Shown here: piece after piece, positions 27,077 to 36,181 of the stretch
Layout: every line of letters begins with the position of its first letter
How positions within the stretch are numbered: the stretch's first letter is position 1
Assembly (NCBI GenBank): GCA_035362835.1
Contig: DAOSDY010000006.1
Coordinates: forward strand, 39,138 to 103,137
DNA length: 64,000 nt
Direction: 5' to 3'
Source of the DNA: Melioribacteraceae bacterium
GTDB taxonomy: Bacteria > Bacteroidota > Ignavibacteria > Ignavibacteriales > Melioribacteraceae
Program-made: the position numbers and the translations under genes
Notes under the pieces: generated by a model
What the model saw: the letters and a program-made list of their open reading frames with translations, nothing else
Database searches by the model: none
What the model was told of the DNA's origin: nothing

Positions 27077-28399
27077 TCATTTATCAATATCGGCAAGCGG
27101 TATTGAAGAATTCCTCATCGAGTGGACTTTATTGGGAACGGGAATTGAGAATTCCATATTAACATACTTTTCAAATTCATCTCTGAATCTTGTAATCATA
27201 AATTTAACCGGCCAGGCAGCAGCATCTCCAAGGGCACAGATTGTGTTCCCTTCAATATTATTTGCAACACTTACAAGAAGATCAAGATCTTTAGAAGTAC
27301 CAAATCCGTCCTTTATCCTGTGAAGAGTTTTTTCCATCCATCCTGTCCCTTCACGGCAGGGAGTACACTGGCCGCAACTTTCATGATGATAGAAATGCGC
27401 GATTCTTAGAAGGACATTAAGAAGGTTTGTATCCTCATCCATAACCATAATTCCTGCAGTACCAACCGCCGAACCGGCTTCTTTCAGAGATTCGGCATCC
27501 ATCCGAACACCTTCGAGCTGATCGCCTTGTAACGGGGGCATAGATGATCCGCCCGGAATTACACATTTGATTTTTTTCCCACCGGGAACTCCGCCTGCAA
27601 CATCATATATCAGTTCTGTCAGAAGCATACCTGTCGGATATTCATAAACGCCGGGTTTGTTTACGTGTCCGCTTATTCCATATAGCAATGTGCCAGGATG
27701 TTTTGGGGCGCCGATTTTAGAAAACCACTCCCATCCCTTTGAAATTACCGGAGGTACATTTGTTATCGTTTCTACGTTGTTAATTGTTGTAGGACAGCCC
27801 CAAAGTCCACTCTGTGCGGGAAATGGAGGTTTAACTCTCGGATATCCGCGATAACCTTCGATCGAATTCATAAGAGAAGATTCCTCACCGCAGATATAGG
27901 CGCCGGCACCTTTATGAATGAACAGATCGCAAGAAAAATCCGTATTAAAAACCGATTTCATCTTTTCGCCGAGGTATCCGCGTTCATATGCAGTATCAAT
28001 AGCATTCTGCATTAGCTTAATCCATTTATGGTACTCTCCTCGGATATACAAATATGCCACACCTGCACCAATAGCATAACATGTAATAATTGCGCCTTCT
28101 ATAAGCTGGAACGGATTGAACTCAAAGATCTGTCTGTCTTTAAACGAACCCGGTTCGCTCTCATCGCCGTTGATACAGAGGTATTTCGGTTTATCGGAGG
28201 TCTTAGGCATGAAGCTCCATTTCAATCCTGCAGAAAAAGCAGCTCCTCCCCTTCCGCGCAAGCCTGATTTCTTAACCTGATCGATAATATCGTCGGGCGA
28301 CTGATCAAAAGCTTTTCTTGCGGAATCGAATCCTCCGTTCGCAAGATAAACTTCGATCCGATTAAAATCTTTTATTTCGGGCAGTACGATTCTTTCCAT
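27077..28399 (-). CDS. nuoF: NADH-quinone oxidoreductase subunit F
   Basis: 440 residues: the NADH/FMN and [4Fe-4S] subunit of complex I. Visible are the FMN/NADH glycine-rich motif SGLRGRGGAAFSAGLKWSF, GDESEPGSFKDRQI, GAGAYICGEESSLMNSIEG, and the cluster N3 ligands SCGQCTPCREGT with a later Cys in NTICALGDAAAWP. The fold and length are normal for NuoF. Its start overlaps the nuoE stop by one base (TAATG). No nuoG follows; the gene faces a terminator. Confidence 0.97.
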   Translation of the reverse strand: MERIVLPEIKDFNRIEVYLANGGFDSARKAFDQSPDDIIDQVKKSGLRGRGGAAFSAGLKWSFMPKTSDKPKYLCINGDESEPGSFKDRQIFEFNPFQLIEGAIITCYAIGAGVAYLYIRGEYHKWIKLMQNAIDTAYERGYLGEKMKSVFNTDFSCDLFIHKGAGAYICGEESSLMNSIEGYRGYPRVKPPFPAQSGLWGCPTTINNVETITNVPPVISKGWEWFSKIGAPKHPGTLLYGISGHVNKPGVYEYPTGMLLTELIYDVAGGVPGGKKIKCVIPGGSSMPPLQGDQLEGVRMDAESLKEAGSAVGTAGIMVMDEDTNLLNVLLRIAHFYHHESCGQCTPCREGTGWMEKTLHRIKDGFGTSKDLDLLVSVANNIEGNTICALGDAAAWPVKFMITRFRDEFEKYVNMEFSIPVPNKVHSMRNSSIPLADIDK

Positions 28400-28872
28400 T
28401 ACTTTAAAGATTCCAGGATTTCTTCAACTTTTTCTTTAGTTAGGTTTTCATAAAAATCTTCATTAACTGCAATCATAGGTGCATAACCGCAAGCGCCCAT
28501 ACATTCGACCTCCTCCAGGGAGTATTTCCCGTCGGCAGAGACCTGCATATTTTCGAGTCCGAGTTTATCCCTGACCAGGTCCCATATTTCATAAGCACCT
28601 CTAAGCATACATGAGACATTCGTGCACACCTGGACATGATATTTACCCATCGGCTTTGTGTGATACATCGTATAGAAAGTCACGACGCTAAGGACATTTA
28701 CTTTATCTATTCCAAGAACACTTGCGATCTCTTCCATTGCCTCGTTGCTCAAATAACCATTCTGTTCCTGTGCAATATAAACCGAATCCATAACTGCGGC
28801 GAGTGCGGTCGGATATTTCTTACGTGCTTTATCAATCCGCGCTAAATTTTCTTCAGTAAATTTAAAAGCCAT
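28399..28872 (-). CDS. nuoE: NADH-quinone oxidoreductase subunit E
   Basis: 157 residues, the thioredoxin-like [2Fe-2S] (N1a) subunit of complex I. The four ligands are visible as VCTNVSC (C-x4-C) and ECMGACG (C-x3-C). The N-terminal helical part (RKKYPTALAAVMDSVYIAQEQNGYLS) and VTFYTMYHTKPMGKYHV are typical. It lies between nuoD (64 bases away) and nuoF (overlap of one base). Confidence 0.97.
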   Translation of the reverse strand: MAFKFTEENLARIDKARKKYPTALAAVMDSVYIAQEQNGYLSNEAMEEIASVLGIDKVNVLSVVTFYTMYHTKPMGKYHVQVCTNVSCMLRGAYEIWDLVRDKLGLENMQVSADGKYSLEEVECMGACGYAPMIAVNEDFYENLTKEKVEEILESLK

Positions 28873-28936
28873 AATTTTTTATTTTATATTAGATCAGGAT
28901 CAAGAGTATGAGCAAGAAACTGACCAGAATTATTAA

Positions 28937-30187
28937 TTATTTATCTGCTTCTCCCATCACCGGGTCGAGACTGCCGATAATTGCAATAACATCCGAGATC
29001 ATTGCCCCTTTACATATTTTTGCAATTGCCTGAAGATTACAGAACGAAGGAGATCGAATTTTCATTTTCCAGGGATGTCCTGATCCATTACTAACAATAT
29101 AAAAACCCAGTTCACCTTTCGGATTTTCAGCTGAGAAGAAAACGTCACCGGCCGGCGGATTAACCCCGTGATTAATAATCATGAAATCATGGATCAGTTC
29201 TTCCATTTTAGAATAGATTTCAGTTTTATGCGGAAGGGCATGTTTCGGATCATTAGCAATTATTTCGCCCCCGGGCATTTTATCCAGAATCTGATATAGA
29301 ATTTTGACACTTTCTCTTACTTCATCGCCGCGGAGGAAATATCTAGCAAGACAATCCCCTTCATTGTAAGTAGGAATCTTGAAATCGATTTCATTATAGA
29401 ACAGATACGGTTTAGCTCTTCGGATATCATACTCAACACCAGATGCACGAAGATTAGGCCCTGTAACACCCAAAGCTATTGCATCCTCCTTTGTAAGAAC
29501 ACCGATTCCTTCAAGCCGGTCGATAAAAATACGGTTACCAAGAAGCAGTTTATCCATTTCATCGAGAGCACTGTGGAATTGATCGAGAAATTCCTTTACC
29601 ATTTTAAGAGTAACATCATCGGCATCGGAGGCAACCCCGCCGATTCTCGTATAACTTGTTGTAAATCTGGCACCTGCAAGACGGTCGAAAATATTCTGGA
29701 TTTTCTCACGTTCGCGGAAAGTCCACATCACCATAGTAACAGCGCCTACATCCATAGCATAAGTGCCGATAGCAACCATATGCGCGGCAAGCCGGGACAA
29801 TTCGACAACCAACATTCTAATGAACTGAGCCCTTTTAGGGGCTTCGATGCCGAGAAGTTTTTCTACCGCAAGTATGTATGCCACATTGTTGCAGAGTGTT
29901 GCTGTGTAATCGAGACGGTCTGTGTGAGGGATATATTCTATATAACTCATCTCTTCGGCCATCTTTTCATATCCTCGGTGGAGGTATCCCAACTCAGGCA
30001 CAACAGATAACACGGTTTCGCCGTCGAGCCTTAAAACCAATCTTAACACACCATGTGTAGCGGGATGCTGAGGACCCATATTGATTATCATTTCATTATC
30101 GAGCGCATCTTCAATGATAATCTCTCTGTCTTCAGCTATTTTTTTTAACAGCTTCTCGTCGGAGTATATATTAGTTCTTATATCCAT
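28937..30187 (-). CDS. nuoD: NADH-quinone oxidoreductase subunit D
   Basis: 416 residues from the ATG at 30187; the upstream in-frame start (30232) is a TTG inside nuoC. This is the 49-kDa quinone-site subunit: MIINMGPQHPATHGVLRLVL, ELGYLHRGYEKMAE, the DRLDYTATLCNN segment and the C-terminal FYIVSNGSGHPWKMKIRSP with IIGSLDPVMGEADK. The signature His of the quinone pocket is in PQHPATHG. It lies within the nuoA-F run. Confidence 0.97.
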   Translation of the reverse strand: MDIRTNIYSDEKLLKKIAEDREIIIEDALDNEMIINMGPQHPATHGVLRLVLRLDGETVLSVVPELGYLHRGYEKMAEEMSYIEYIPHTDRLDYTATLCNNVAYILAVEKLLGIEAPKRAQFIRMLVVELSRLAAHMVAIGTYAMDVGAVTMVMWTFREREKIQNIFDRLAGARFTTSYTRIGGVASDADDVTLKMVKEFLDQFHSALDEMDKLLLGNRIFIDRLEGIGVLTKEDAIALGVTGPNLRASGVEYDIRRAKPYLFYNEIDFKIPTYNEGDCLARYFLRGDEVRESVKILYQILDKMPGGEIIANDPKHALPHKTEIYSKMEELIHDFMIINHGVNPPAGDVFFSAENPKGELGFYIVSNGSGHPWKMKIRSPSFCNLQAIAKICKGAMISDVIAIIGSLDPVMGEADK

Positions 30188-30191
30188 AGAA

Positions 30192-30683
30192 TTAAATTTT
30201 TTCAGGTAACGGTAGACTGTCCGGAATTCCAAGGACAGGGAAATCCTTCCTTAAGGGATGATACTGGAAACCTTCCGGCATATACATTCTTCTAAGATCG
30301 GGATGATTATTAAAAACGATACCGTACATATCATATGTTTCTCTTTCATACCAGTCGGCACCGGGCCAGACAGACGTAACTGAATCTATAACCGGAGGAT
30401 CAACTTCAACAATAGATTTTAACCGTAGATTAAAGTTCAGCTTAAATGAATAGATATGATAAACAACGGCGAAACGGTTCTTGCGTGTAGCCCAGTCGAT
30501 TGCGGTAACATCCTTGCACATCTCAAATTGTAATTCATTATCCTCTTTTAAATATTTTGCAACGCCGAGAATAGTATCACTTTTAACGGTAACGGATAAA
30601 TCATCTCTGAAGTCAGTCGTTTCACTGACCGCATCCGGGAAATTACCTTTAATCTTTTCGATAATAAGTTGTTTCAAATCCAT
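30192..30683 (-). CDS. nuoC: NADH-quinone oxidoreductase subunit C
   Basis: 163 residues, the 30-kDa peripheral-arm subunit. The family signature YERETYDMYGIVFNNHPDLRRMYMPEG with HPLRKDFP is intact near the C terminus. It is a separate gene, not fused to nuoD as in enterobacteria. It lies 22 bases after nuoB and 4 bases before nuoD. Confidence 0.96.
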   Translation of the reverse strand: MDLKQLIIEKIKGNFPDAVSETTDFRDDLSVTVKSDTILGVAKYLKEDNELQFEMCKDVTAIDWATRKNRFAVVYHIYSFKLNFNLRLKSIVEVDPPVIDSVTSVWPGADWYERETYDMYGIVFNNHPDLRRMYMPEGFQYHPLRKDFPVLGIPDSLPLPEKI

Positions 30684-30705
30684 ATCAGATATTAAATATT
30701 TCCAT

Positions 30706-31203
30706 TTAAGCGGTTTTCAGATCCTGAAAATCGCGGGCTTTAGTCTTGGCAATTTTAGCTTGAATAGTCATAACAGCATTAATCAGATTTTCCGGGCGCG
30801 GCGGGCAACCGGCCGTATAAACATCGACGGGTAGAAACTGATCAATTCCCTGCACAACGTTATAGGATCTGTACATTCCTCCGGAGGAAGTACAAGCACC
30901 CATAGCAATAACCCATTTGGGTTCCGGCATCTGATCATAAATTCTTCTAACAACCTGCGCCATTTTATATGTAACAGTACCGGCAACAATCATAAGATCG
31001 CATTGACGGGGTGTAAACCTCATAACTTCCGAACCGAATCGGGCGAGATCGTATTTCGGATCGGCAGCAGCAATCATTTCAATTGCACAGCAGGAAATTC
31101 CCATAGGCATAGGCCAAACCGAACTTTTTCTCGCCCATGCAATTATGGAATCTATTGTGGTAGTTATGAAACCGTCCTGCTGTAATTTTGCCTCTAATCC
31201 CAT
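30706..31203 (-). CDS. nuoB: NADH-quinone oxidoreductase subunit B
   Basis: 165 residues, the PSST subunit that carries the terminal [4Fe-4S] cluster N2 next to the quinone site. Cluster ligands are in GISCCAIEM (tandem Cys), MGACTSSGGMY and AGCPPRPE. Overlaps nuoA by 10 bases. Confidence 0.97.
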   Translation of the reverse strand: MGLEAKLQQDGFITTTIDSIIAWARKSSVWPMPMGISCCAIEMIAAADPKYDLARFGSEVMRFTPRQCDLMIVAGTVTYKMAQVVRRIYDQMPEPKWVIAMGACTSSGGMYRSYNVVQGIDQFLPVDVYTAGCPPRPENLINAVMTIQAKIAKTKARDFQDLKTA

Positions 31204-31562
31204 TTTAAACCGCCTTTCGCAAAAATATAGAGAAATCCAAGTTCAAGTACTATCAGAAATACGAGCATTGGCATGAAAGCAAAAAGTCCATAATCTGCAA
31301 AGAGAGATTTGAACTGAACTGCCCATGGATAAACAAAAATCACTTCGATATCAAAAATTATGAATAGCATAGCAACGAGGTAATATTTGATTGAAATACG
31401 ATCGTGTGTTGTTCCAACCGGATTTTTGCCGCTCTCATACGAAAGCTGCTTTATTTTATTGGGACGATAAGGGCCGAAGAGTCTGGATGAATATACAATA
31501 GCACCGGCAATGACAGCTGCAAAAATCAGAACAAGAAATACCGGTATATAGTTAAGAATCAT
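31194..31562 (-). CDS. nuoA: NADH-quinone oxidoreductase subunit A
   Basis: 122 residues with three transmembrane helices. Loop motif SYESGKNPVGTTHDRISIKYYLVAMLFIIFDIEVIFVYPWAV is characteristic, with the acidic pair in the second helix. It is first in the nuoA-F operon, with about 100 bases of upstream sequence separating it from lysJ. Confidence 0.96.
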   Translation of the reverse strand: MILNYIPVFLVLIFAAVIAGAIVYSSRLFGPYRPNKIKQLSYESGKNPVGTTHDRISIKYYLVAMLFIIFDIEVIFVYPWAVQFKSLFADYGLFAFMPMLVFLIVLELGFLYIFAKGGLKWD

Positions 31563-31662
31563 ATCATTTATTGATTAATTTTGGTTTGAAAAATAAGCCA
31601 AAAATGGTTATAAAGTCAAAGAATCTGATTCCCGTGTTATGATAAACGTCGGTTCTGAAATT

Positions 31663-32817
31663 TTATTTTAGTATTCTTGATAAAACTTCTAATACTCTGT
31701 CCAGGTCTTCATAACCTATCACTAAAGGAGGAAGCATTCTTAAGACAGTAGTTCCTGCAGGCAGAGCAACAATATTATTTTCCAACAGTTCCTGTAGAAC
31801 AGGTTGAACTTTATCCTTCAATTCAATACCAATCATTAATCCAATAATTCTCGATTCACGAACTTTAGAAAGCTGAAGTGAATCAAACCTCTCTTTAAAA
31901 TACTTCCCTTTTGATTCAGCCATTTCCCACAATTTATTCTCTAACATAAAATCGATGGAAGCAATACCTGCAGCACAGGCAAGAGGATTACCGCCGAATG
32001 TTGAACCGTGCTTACTTTTTTCAACTTTTATTTTATCTGAGCAGAGGAGAGCACCCATCGGGAAACCGCCTGCTATTGATTTGGCCACAGTCATCATATC
32101 GGCTTCAATGCCAAGATGTTCAATTGCAAACATTTTGCCGGTACGACTGAATCCTGTCTGGATTTCATCAATTATAAGGAGTATATTTTTTTCGTTGCAA
32201 AGATCCCTGACTTTTCTAAAATATTCCTTCTGACCGACATTGATTCCGCCTTCCCCCTGAACCGGTTCAAGGATAATAGCCGCAGTATCATCATCGGCGA
32301 GTTCCGCAATCTTTTCAAAATTATTGTAAGGCACAAAATTAAATCCGGGTACCAGGGGTTCAAATCCCTCCCTGTAATCTTTTTTATAGGTAGCACTCAG
32401 AGCACCATAAGTTCTTCCGTGGAAACCTTTCATAGCAGCTATAAATTTGGTCTTTTTCGTATTAAGTCGGGCAAATTTAATAGCGGCCTCGATAGCCTCA
32501 GTTCCGCTGTTTGTAAGAAATGCTCTGGTCAGGTTAGCAGGTGCAATTGAGAAGAGTTTTTCGAGGAACAATGCTTTTGTATCATTATAGAAAGTATTTG
32601 GGCAGGTGATTAAAGTTGCCGCCTGTGCAGAGATAGCGTCAACAACCATTTTGTTGGCATGGCCGATATTTGCAACCGAGATTCCTGCTGCCATATCAAT
32701 ATATTCGTTCCCTTTATCGTCCCAAACGCGGGCACCATTTCCTTTAACAAGTACAACATCCCTGCGGGGATAAACGTCTACTTCATACTTTTCGATAAGC
32801 GATTTGTAGTCTTTCAT
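31663..32817 (-). CDS. lysJ: LysW-aminoadipate semialdehyde aminotransferase (LysJ; ArgD family)
   Basis: 384 residues, a PLP-dependent class-III aminotransferase of the acetylornithine/LysJ type. Motifs are DMAAGISVANIGHANKMV, TNSGTEAIEAAIKFAR, ILEPVQGEGGINV, IIDEIQTGFSRTGK and the Schiff-base Lys in TVAKSIAGGFPMGA. Linkage to lysW, lysX, lysY and lysZ indicates that it aminates LysW-gamma-aminoadipate semialdehyde to LysW-gamma-lysine. It may also serve ornithine synthesis. Its start overlaps the lysZ stop by 4 bases. It is the last gene of the operon. Confidence 0.9.
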   Translation of the reverse strand: MKDYKSLIEKYEVDVYPRRDVVLVKGNGARVWDDKGNEYIDMAAGISVANIGHANKMVVDAISAQAATLITCPNTFYNDTKALFLEKLFSIAPANLTRAFLTNSGTEAIEAAIKFARLNTKKTKFIAAMKGFHGRTYGALSATYKKDYREGFEPLVPGFNFVPYNNFEKIAELADDDTAAIILEPVQGEGGINVGQKEYFRKVRDLCNEKNILLIIDEIQTGFSRTGKMFAIEHLGIEADMMTVAKSIAGGFPMGALLCSDKIKVEKSKHGSTFGGNPLACAAGIASIDFMLENKLWEMAESKGKYFKERFDSLQLSKVRESRIIGLMIGIELKDKVQPVLQELLENNIVALPAGTTVLRMLPPLVIGYEDLDRVLEVLSRILK

Positions 32818-33605
32818 TTTATTGTTGTTCCCCTTCCATTTAGTGCATCAATGATTGGATGTTCAGTTCTCCCATCCGACAGGATCACCGTAGTATCATC
32901 GGCTTCAAATAATTTCCGGAGGGCAAGAATTTTTCTTTTCATTCTTCCATCGACCTTATTTTCCATTTCCTCAAGTTCAGATTTGGAAATAGATGTTAAT
33001 AGAGACGCAGGATCATTTTTATCGGTCAAGAATCCTGCTTCTTCGATAAGTGAAATAATTTTACCGGCCTTAAATTCGTATTGAAGGAGTGCCACGATAT
33101 CGTCATTTTCGGAATTTATCGCAAAATTATTTTCGTCAATAAGAGGCACACTAATAACAGGAGTATAATTATTATCGAGAAGAAGATTTAATAATTCCCT
33201 GTTAACCGATTTCGGCTTGCCCGAAAAATCTCTTAGCAGAAGAGTCTTCCCGCCTTCTCTAACCTTTATACCGGAATTTCTTTTACCCTGGATTAGTTTG
33301 CCATCGAGTCCGGACAGACCGACCGCATTGATTCCGGATTGGTGACATAGTTCAACAATCCGTTTGTTTTTAATTCCGGCATAAGCCATCATCATAAGGT
33401 CGATAGTAACCTCATCGCTCAGAACCGAATCGTAACCGGAGAGAGAGGTAACAATTTTTTTCTGGTAGCCGATTTTGACTGCCAGTTCATCCCTTAAAGC
33501 ATTTGCCCCGTGAACAATAATCATTTTTTCATTAAGAGTTGCTAGGTCGTTTACAATACCCTTAATATTAATCGATTTACCGCCGCCGATTTTAATTATA
33601 AACAT
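32814..33605 (-). CDS. lysZ: LysW-aminoadipate kinase (LysZ; ArgB family)
   Basis: 263 residues of the amino-acid kinase fold. Motifs are IKIGGGKSINIKGIVNDLATL (phosphate loop), MIIVHGANALRDEL, GLSGLDGKLIQGKR and the C-terminal KILALRKLFEADDTTVILSDGR. In this operon it should phosphorylate the gamma-LysW-bound aminoadipate side chain. It overlaps the upstream amidotransferase-like gene by 10 bases and lysJ by 4, so all three are tightly coupled. Confidence 0.9.
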   Translation of the reverse strand: MFIIKIGGGKSINIKGIVNDLATLNEKMIIVHGANALRDELAVKIGYQKKIVTSLSGYDSVLSDEVTIDLMMMAYAGIKNKRIVELCHQSGINAVGLSGLDGKLIQGKRNSGIKVREGGKTLLLRDFSGKPKSVNRELLNLLLDNNYTPVISVPLIDENNFAINSENDDIVALLQYEFKAGKIISLIEEAGFLTDKNDPASLLTSISKSELEEMENKVDGRMKRKILALRKLFEADDTTVILSDGRTEHPIIDALNGRGTTIK

Positions 33606-34240
33606 TTTAATTCCGTAAGAGAATTATTTGAAATTTTATTCCAGTCCGTTTCACCACGGAACGGCTCTGAACAAACGACCGCCATATCATCATTAATTTT
33701 TGAATGGAGAGTGAAATAATCCACGTCCTCATTGAAATATGAGAATACATAGGCCGAATTTTCATCATTTAGAATTATATTCATAGCTCTAATGTAGGAT
33801 GATTTTTTTATGATTATTTCCGTCCCTTTGAGAATTGCATCTTTAATATTGTTTTTATCAAATCGTTTTATGTAGTTAAAAATTTTTTCAGCGCCGATTC
33901 GGCCTTCCTCTTTAATTTTCACTCCTCTTAATTCGCCGTTAAAAATAAAGATATACCTGCCGTCATGGAAAGGCATATTATTTTCAACAATAATTCCTTC
34001 GTCCCGGAACGCACTTCTGGCATGAACAATCAGCCGACTGGTCTTTCCAAATAATGAAAAGTCATCCTCCCAGATAGGATTAACATTTTTATAGTGACCC
34101 CATACACCGTTTTTCAGAAAAGAACATCCCCAGCCATGGCCCTGATACTCCCTGCTTTCTTTAGCGATAACCGCAAATTTCTGCAGAAATTCCTGCATCA
34201 GAAATTCTTTTTTTGAATTAATATATAGGAGCCGGCACAT
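33596..34240 (-). CDS. Class-II glutamine-amidotransferase-like Ntn hydrolase inside the LysW operon
   Basis: 214 residues from the ATG at 34240, chosen because it places Cys at position 2 (MCRLLY), the N-terminal nucleophile exposed after Met removal. Other class-II GATase/EgtC-like features are HGWGCSF (residues 35-41), VHARSAF (72-78), NNMPFHDG (88-95) and FNGELRG (100-106), giving the oxyanion Asn-Gly. There is no second catalytic domain, so ammonia transfer in cis is unlikely; it may be a stand-alone gamma-glutamyl amide hydrolase like EgtC. It lies between lysY (13-base gap) and lysZ (10-base overlap). The specific role is unknown; cleavage of the LysW-gamma-amide bond is a hypothesis. 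Confidence 0.8.
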   Translation of the reverse strand: MCRLLYINSKKEFLMQEFLQKFAVIAKESREYQGHGWGCSFLKNGVWGHYKNVNPIWEDDFSLFGKTSRLIVHARSAFRDEGIIVENNMPFHDGRYIFIFNGELRGVKIKEEGRIGAEKIFNYIKRFDKNNIKDAILKGTEIIIKKSSYIRAMNIILNDENSAYVFSYFNEDVDYFTLHSKINDDMAVVCSEPFRGETDWNKISNNSLTELKCL

Positions 34241-34253
34241 AGAAATTGCTCTA

Positions 34254-35300
34254 TTAAATCGGATGCAAACCGGGGAATTCAAGACCGGTTCTTTCATCGA
34301 AGCCGAACATAAGATTAAAAGCCTGAACAGCCTGCCCGGCAGCGCCTTTCATCAGGTTATCTATTGCGCTTATAACAACGAGCCGGTTAGAAAATTCATC
34401 CTTCTTAAATCCGATATCACAATAATTGGTGCCGCTTAAGAGTTTGGGTTCCGGGTAACGGTAAATTCCTTCGCTCTCTTTTACAATTCTAATGAAGGGT
34501 TCATTTCCGTAAGCATCTCGGTAAACTTTCCAGATCTCTTTTTCTGGAAGATCATTTTTCAGGAATACATGACATGTAGCCAGAAGACCCCTTACCATAT
34601 CGATAGCAGTAGCGGAGAAATGAACATCTATCTTTTTCCCGAATGAGAGTTCCTGCAATATTTCAGCAGTATGACGGTGCTGTGTGGGCATATAAGATCT
34701 TACAACACCTGCCCTTTCTGGGTGATGAGAACCTTCATTCACCTTATTGCCGCCTTCACTGCTACCGGCTTTAACTTCTATTACAGTTCTTTCTTCATCA
34801 ACAAGACCGTTCTTATATAAGGGATAAAGTCCCAAAATACTAGCAGTCGCATTGCATCCGGCACTTGAGACATAGTCGGCTTTTTTCATCTCTTCGCGAT
34901 GAAGTTCCGGGATGCCATAAACAAACCGGTTGAGAAGGTCCGGCCGGGCATGCTTATGTCCGTACCATTTTTCGTATTCTGATTCATTCTTCAGACGGAA
35001 ATCCGCGCTCAGATCGATAATCTTAGGTGCAAGGGTTATAAACTTATCGATATGATTTTGAGAGCTGTTATGCGGCAGACATAAAAACAAGAGGTCGCAC
35101 TGCTGAAGTTCTGAAGAAGAAATAAATTTTAATGAAGTCGATTTTCTGAGGTTAGGATGAACTTTGTGAACGAATTTTCCTGTATAGCTTTCCGAAGTGA
35201 CCTGAAAAACTTCAACAAAAGGATGAAATAGAAGGAGTCTGAGTAGCTCTCCACCCGTATAACCGGATGCACCAACAATAGATACTTTAATCTTTTCCAT
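34254..35300 (-). CDS. lysY: LysW-aminoadipyl phosphate reductase (LysY; ArgC family)
   Basis: 348 residues. N-terminal NAD(P)-binding VSIVGASGYTGGELLRLL, active-site Cys in SSAGCNATASILGLYPL, and PERAGVVRSYMPTQHRHTAEI are ArgC/LysY features. The protein ends AIDNLMKGAAGQAVQAFN. It should reduce LysW-gamma-aminoadipyl-phosphate to the semialdehyde. One-base TAATG overlap with lysX shows coupling. Specificity for the LysW substrate rests on its neighbours. Confidence 0.9.
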   Translation of the reverse strand: MEKIKVSIVGASGYTGGELLRLLLFHPFVEVFQVTSESYTGKFVHKVHPNLRKSTSLKFISSSELQQCDLLFLCLPHNSSQNHIDKFITLAPKIIDLSADFRLKNESEYEKWYGHKHARPDLLNRFVYGIPELHREEMKKADYVSSAGCNATASILGLYPLYKNGLVDEERTVIEVKAGSSEGGNKVNEGSHHPERAGVVRSYMPTQHRHTAEILQELSFGKKIDVHFSATAIDMVRGLLATCHVFLKNDLPEKEIWKVYRDAYGNEPFIRIVKESEGIYRYPEPKLLSGTNYCDIGFKKDEFSNRLVVISAIDNLMKGAAGQAVQAFNLMFGFDERTGLEFPGLHPI

Positions 35301-36145
35301 TACCTGCCTTCAGCTACTTGTAGAATATACTCAACCATTTTCTGGGGAATATTTACACCGGTAGTTGTAATACTGTTCTTATACTCCATAGTATAATTCA
35401 CCTCGTTGACCATCAGTCCATCCGCAGTTTCAAAAACATCGATAGCGACAATTCCTCCGCCAACAGCATTGGCTGCTCTTACAGAAATATCGTTCAGTTC
35501 ATCAGTAACCGTGCAGTTTGTAGCAACACCGCCTCTGGCGGTATTGGTAATCCAGTGAGGCGATGTTCTATAAATGGCGGCAATACATTTATCGCCAACG
35601 ACAAAGCTTCTGATATCTTTTCCTTTTTTCTCGACATATTTCTGAATATAGAAGATGGAATGATGGTAGGAACCTAAAACAGTCTTATGCTCGAGAATTG
35701 CCTCGGCAGAATCCCTGTCATTTACTTTTGATAGCAATCTGCCCCAGGAGCCGACAGCAGGTTTTAATACTACCGGATACCCCATCTCTTCAATTGCCTT
35801 TAGTGCCGACTCTTCAGTGAATGCGACTCGTACTTCCGGCTGAGGAACACCGTTCTCGGCCAGAGCAACGGATGTTAATAGTTTATCACCGCAGACAGTA
35901 GCAACATTATAGGAATTAACACATTTAATACCCGCGGCTTCAAATAAGCGGAGGCCATGCAATGCCCTGGAGTGATTAATACAACGCTCTACTACTACAT
36001 CAAGGTCGAATTTTTCTTTTCCCAGATTAAAAGTAATATTGCGGTCATCAATAAGAACCAGATCAATGCCTTTTATTCTTGCAAATTCATCCATTAAGAA
36101 TTTCTCATCTTTTCGTATCAAAGAATGAAGCAATCCAATTTTCAT
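35300..36145 (-). CDS. lysX: Aminoadipate-LysW ligase (LysX; ATP-grasp)
   Basis: 281 residues of the RimK/LysX ATP-grasp family. It has the N-terminal domain MKIGLLHSLIRKDEKFL, ATP-grasp motifs PVVLKPAVGSWGRLL, RTSPHWITNTARGG and the Mg/substrate segment NEVNYTMEYKNSITTTGV. It ligates the amino group of aminoadipate to the gamma-carboxyl of the C-terminal Glu of LysW. The lysW gene with its EDWGE end lies two genes upstream. The C-terminal motif reads as LysX rather than ArgX to me, but bifunctional versions exist. Confidence 0.92.
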   Translation of the reverse strand: MKIGLLHSLIRKDEKFLMDEFARIKGIDLVLIDDRNITFNLGKEKFDLDVVVERCINHSRALHGLRLFEAAGIKCVNSYNVATVCGDKLLTSVALAENGVPQPEVRVAFTEESALKAIEEMGYPVVLKPAVGSWGRLLSKVNDRDSAEAILEHKTVLGSYHHSIFYIQKYVEKKGKDIRSFVVGDKCIAAIYRTSPHWITNTARGGVATNCTVTDELNDISVRAANAVGGGIVAIDVFETADGLMVNEVNYTMEYKNSITTTGVNIPQKMVEYILQVAEGR

Positions 36146-36181
36146 CTAAAAATCCTCCGGTAGTAAATTTAAGTTATGGAA

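Noticed and set aside
29573..30010. 145-codon + strand frame
   Set aside because: Antisense to nuoD, which has all its family motifs.
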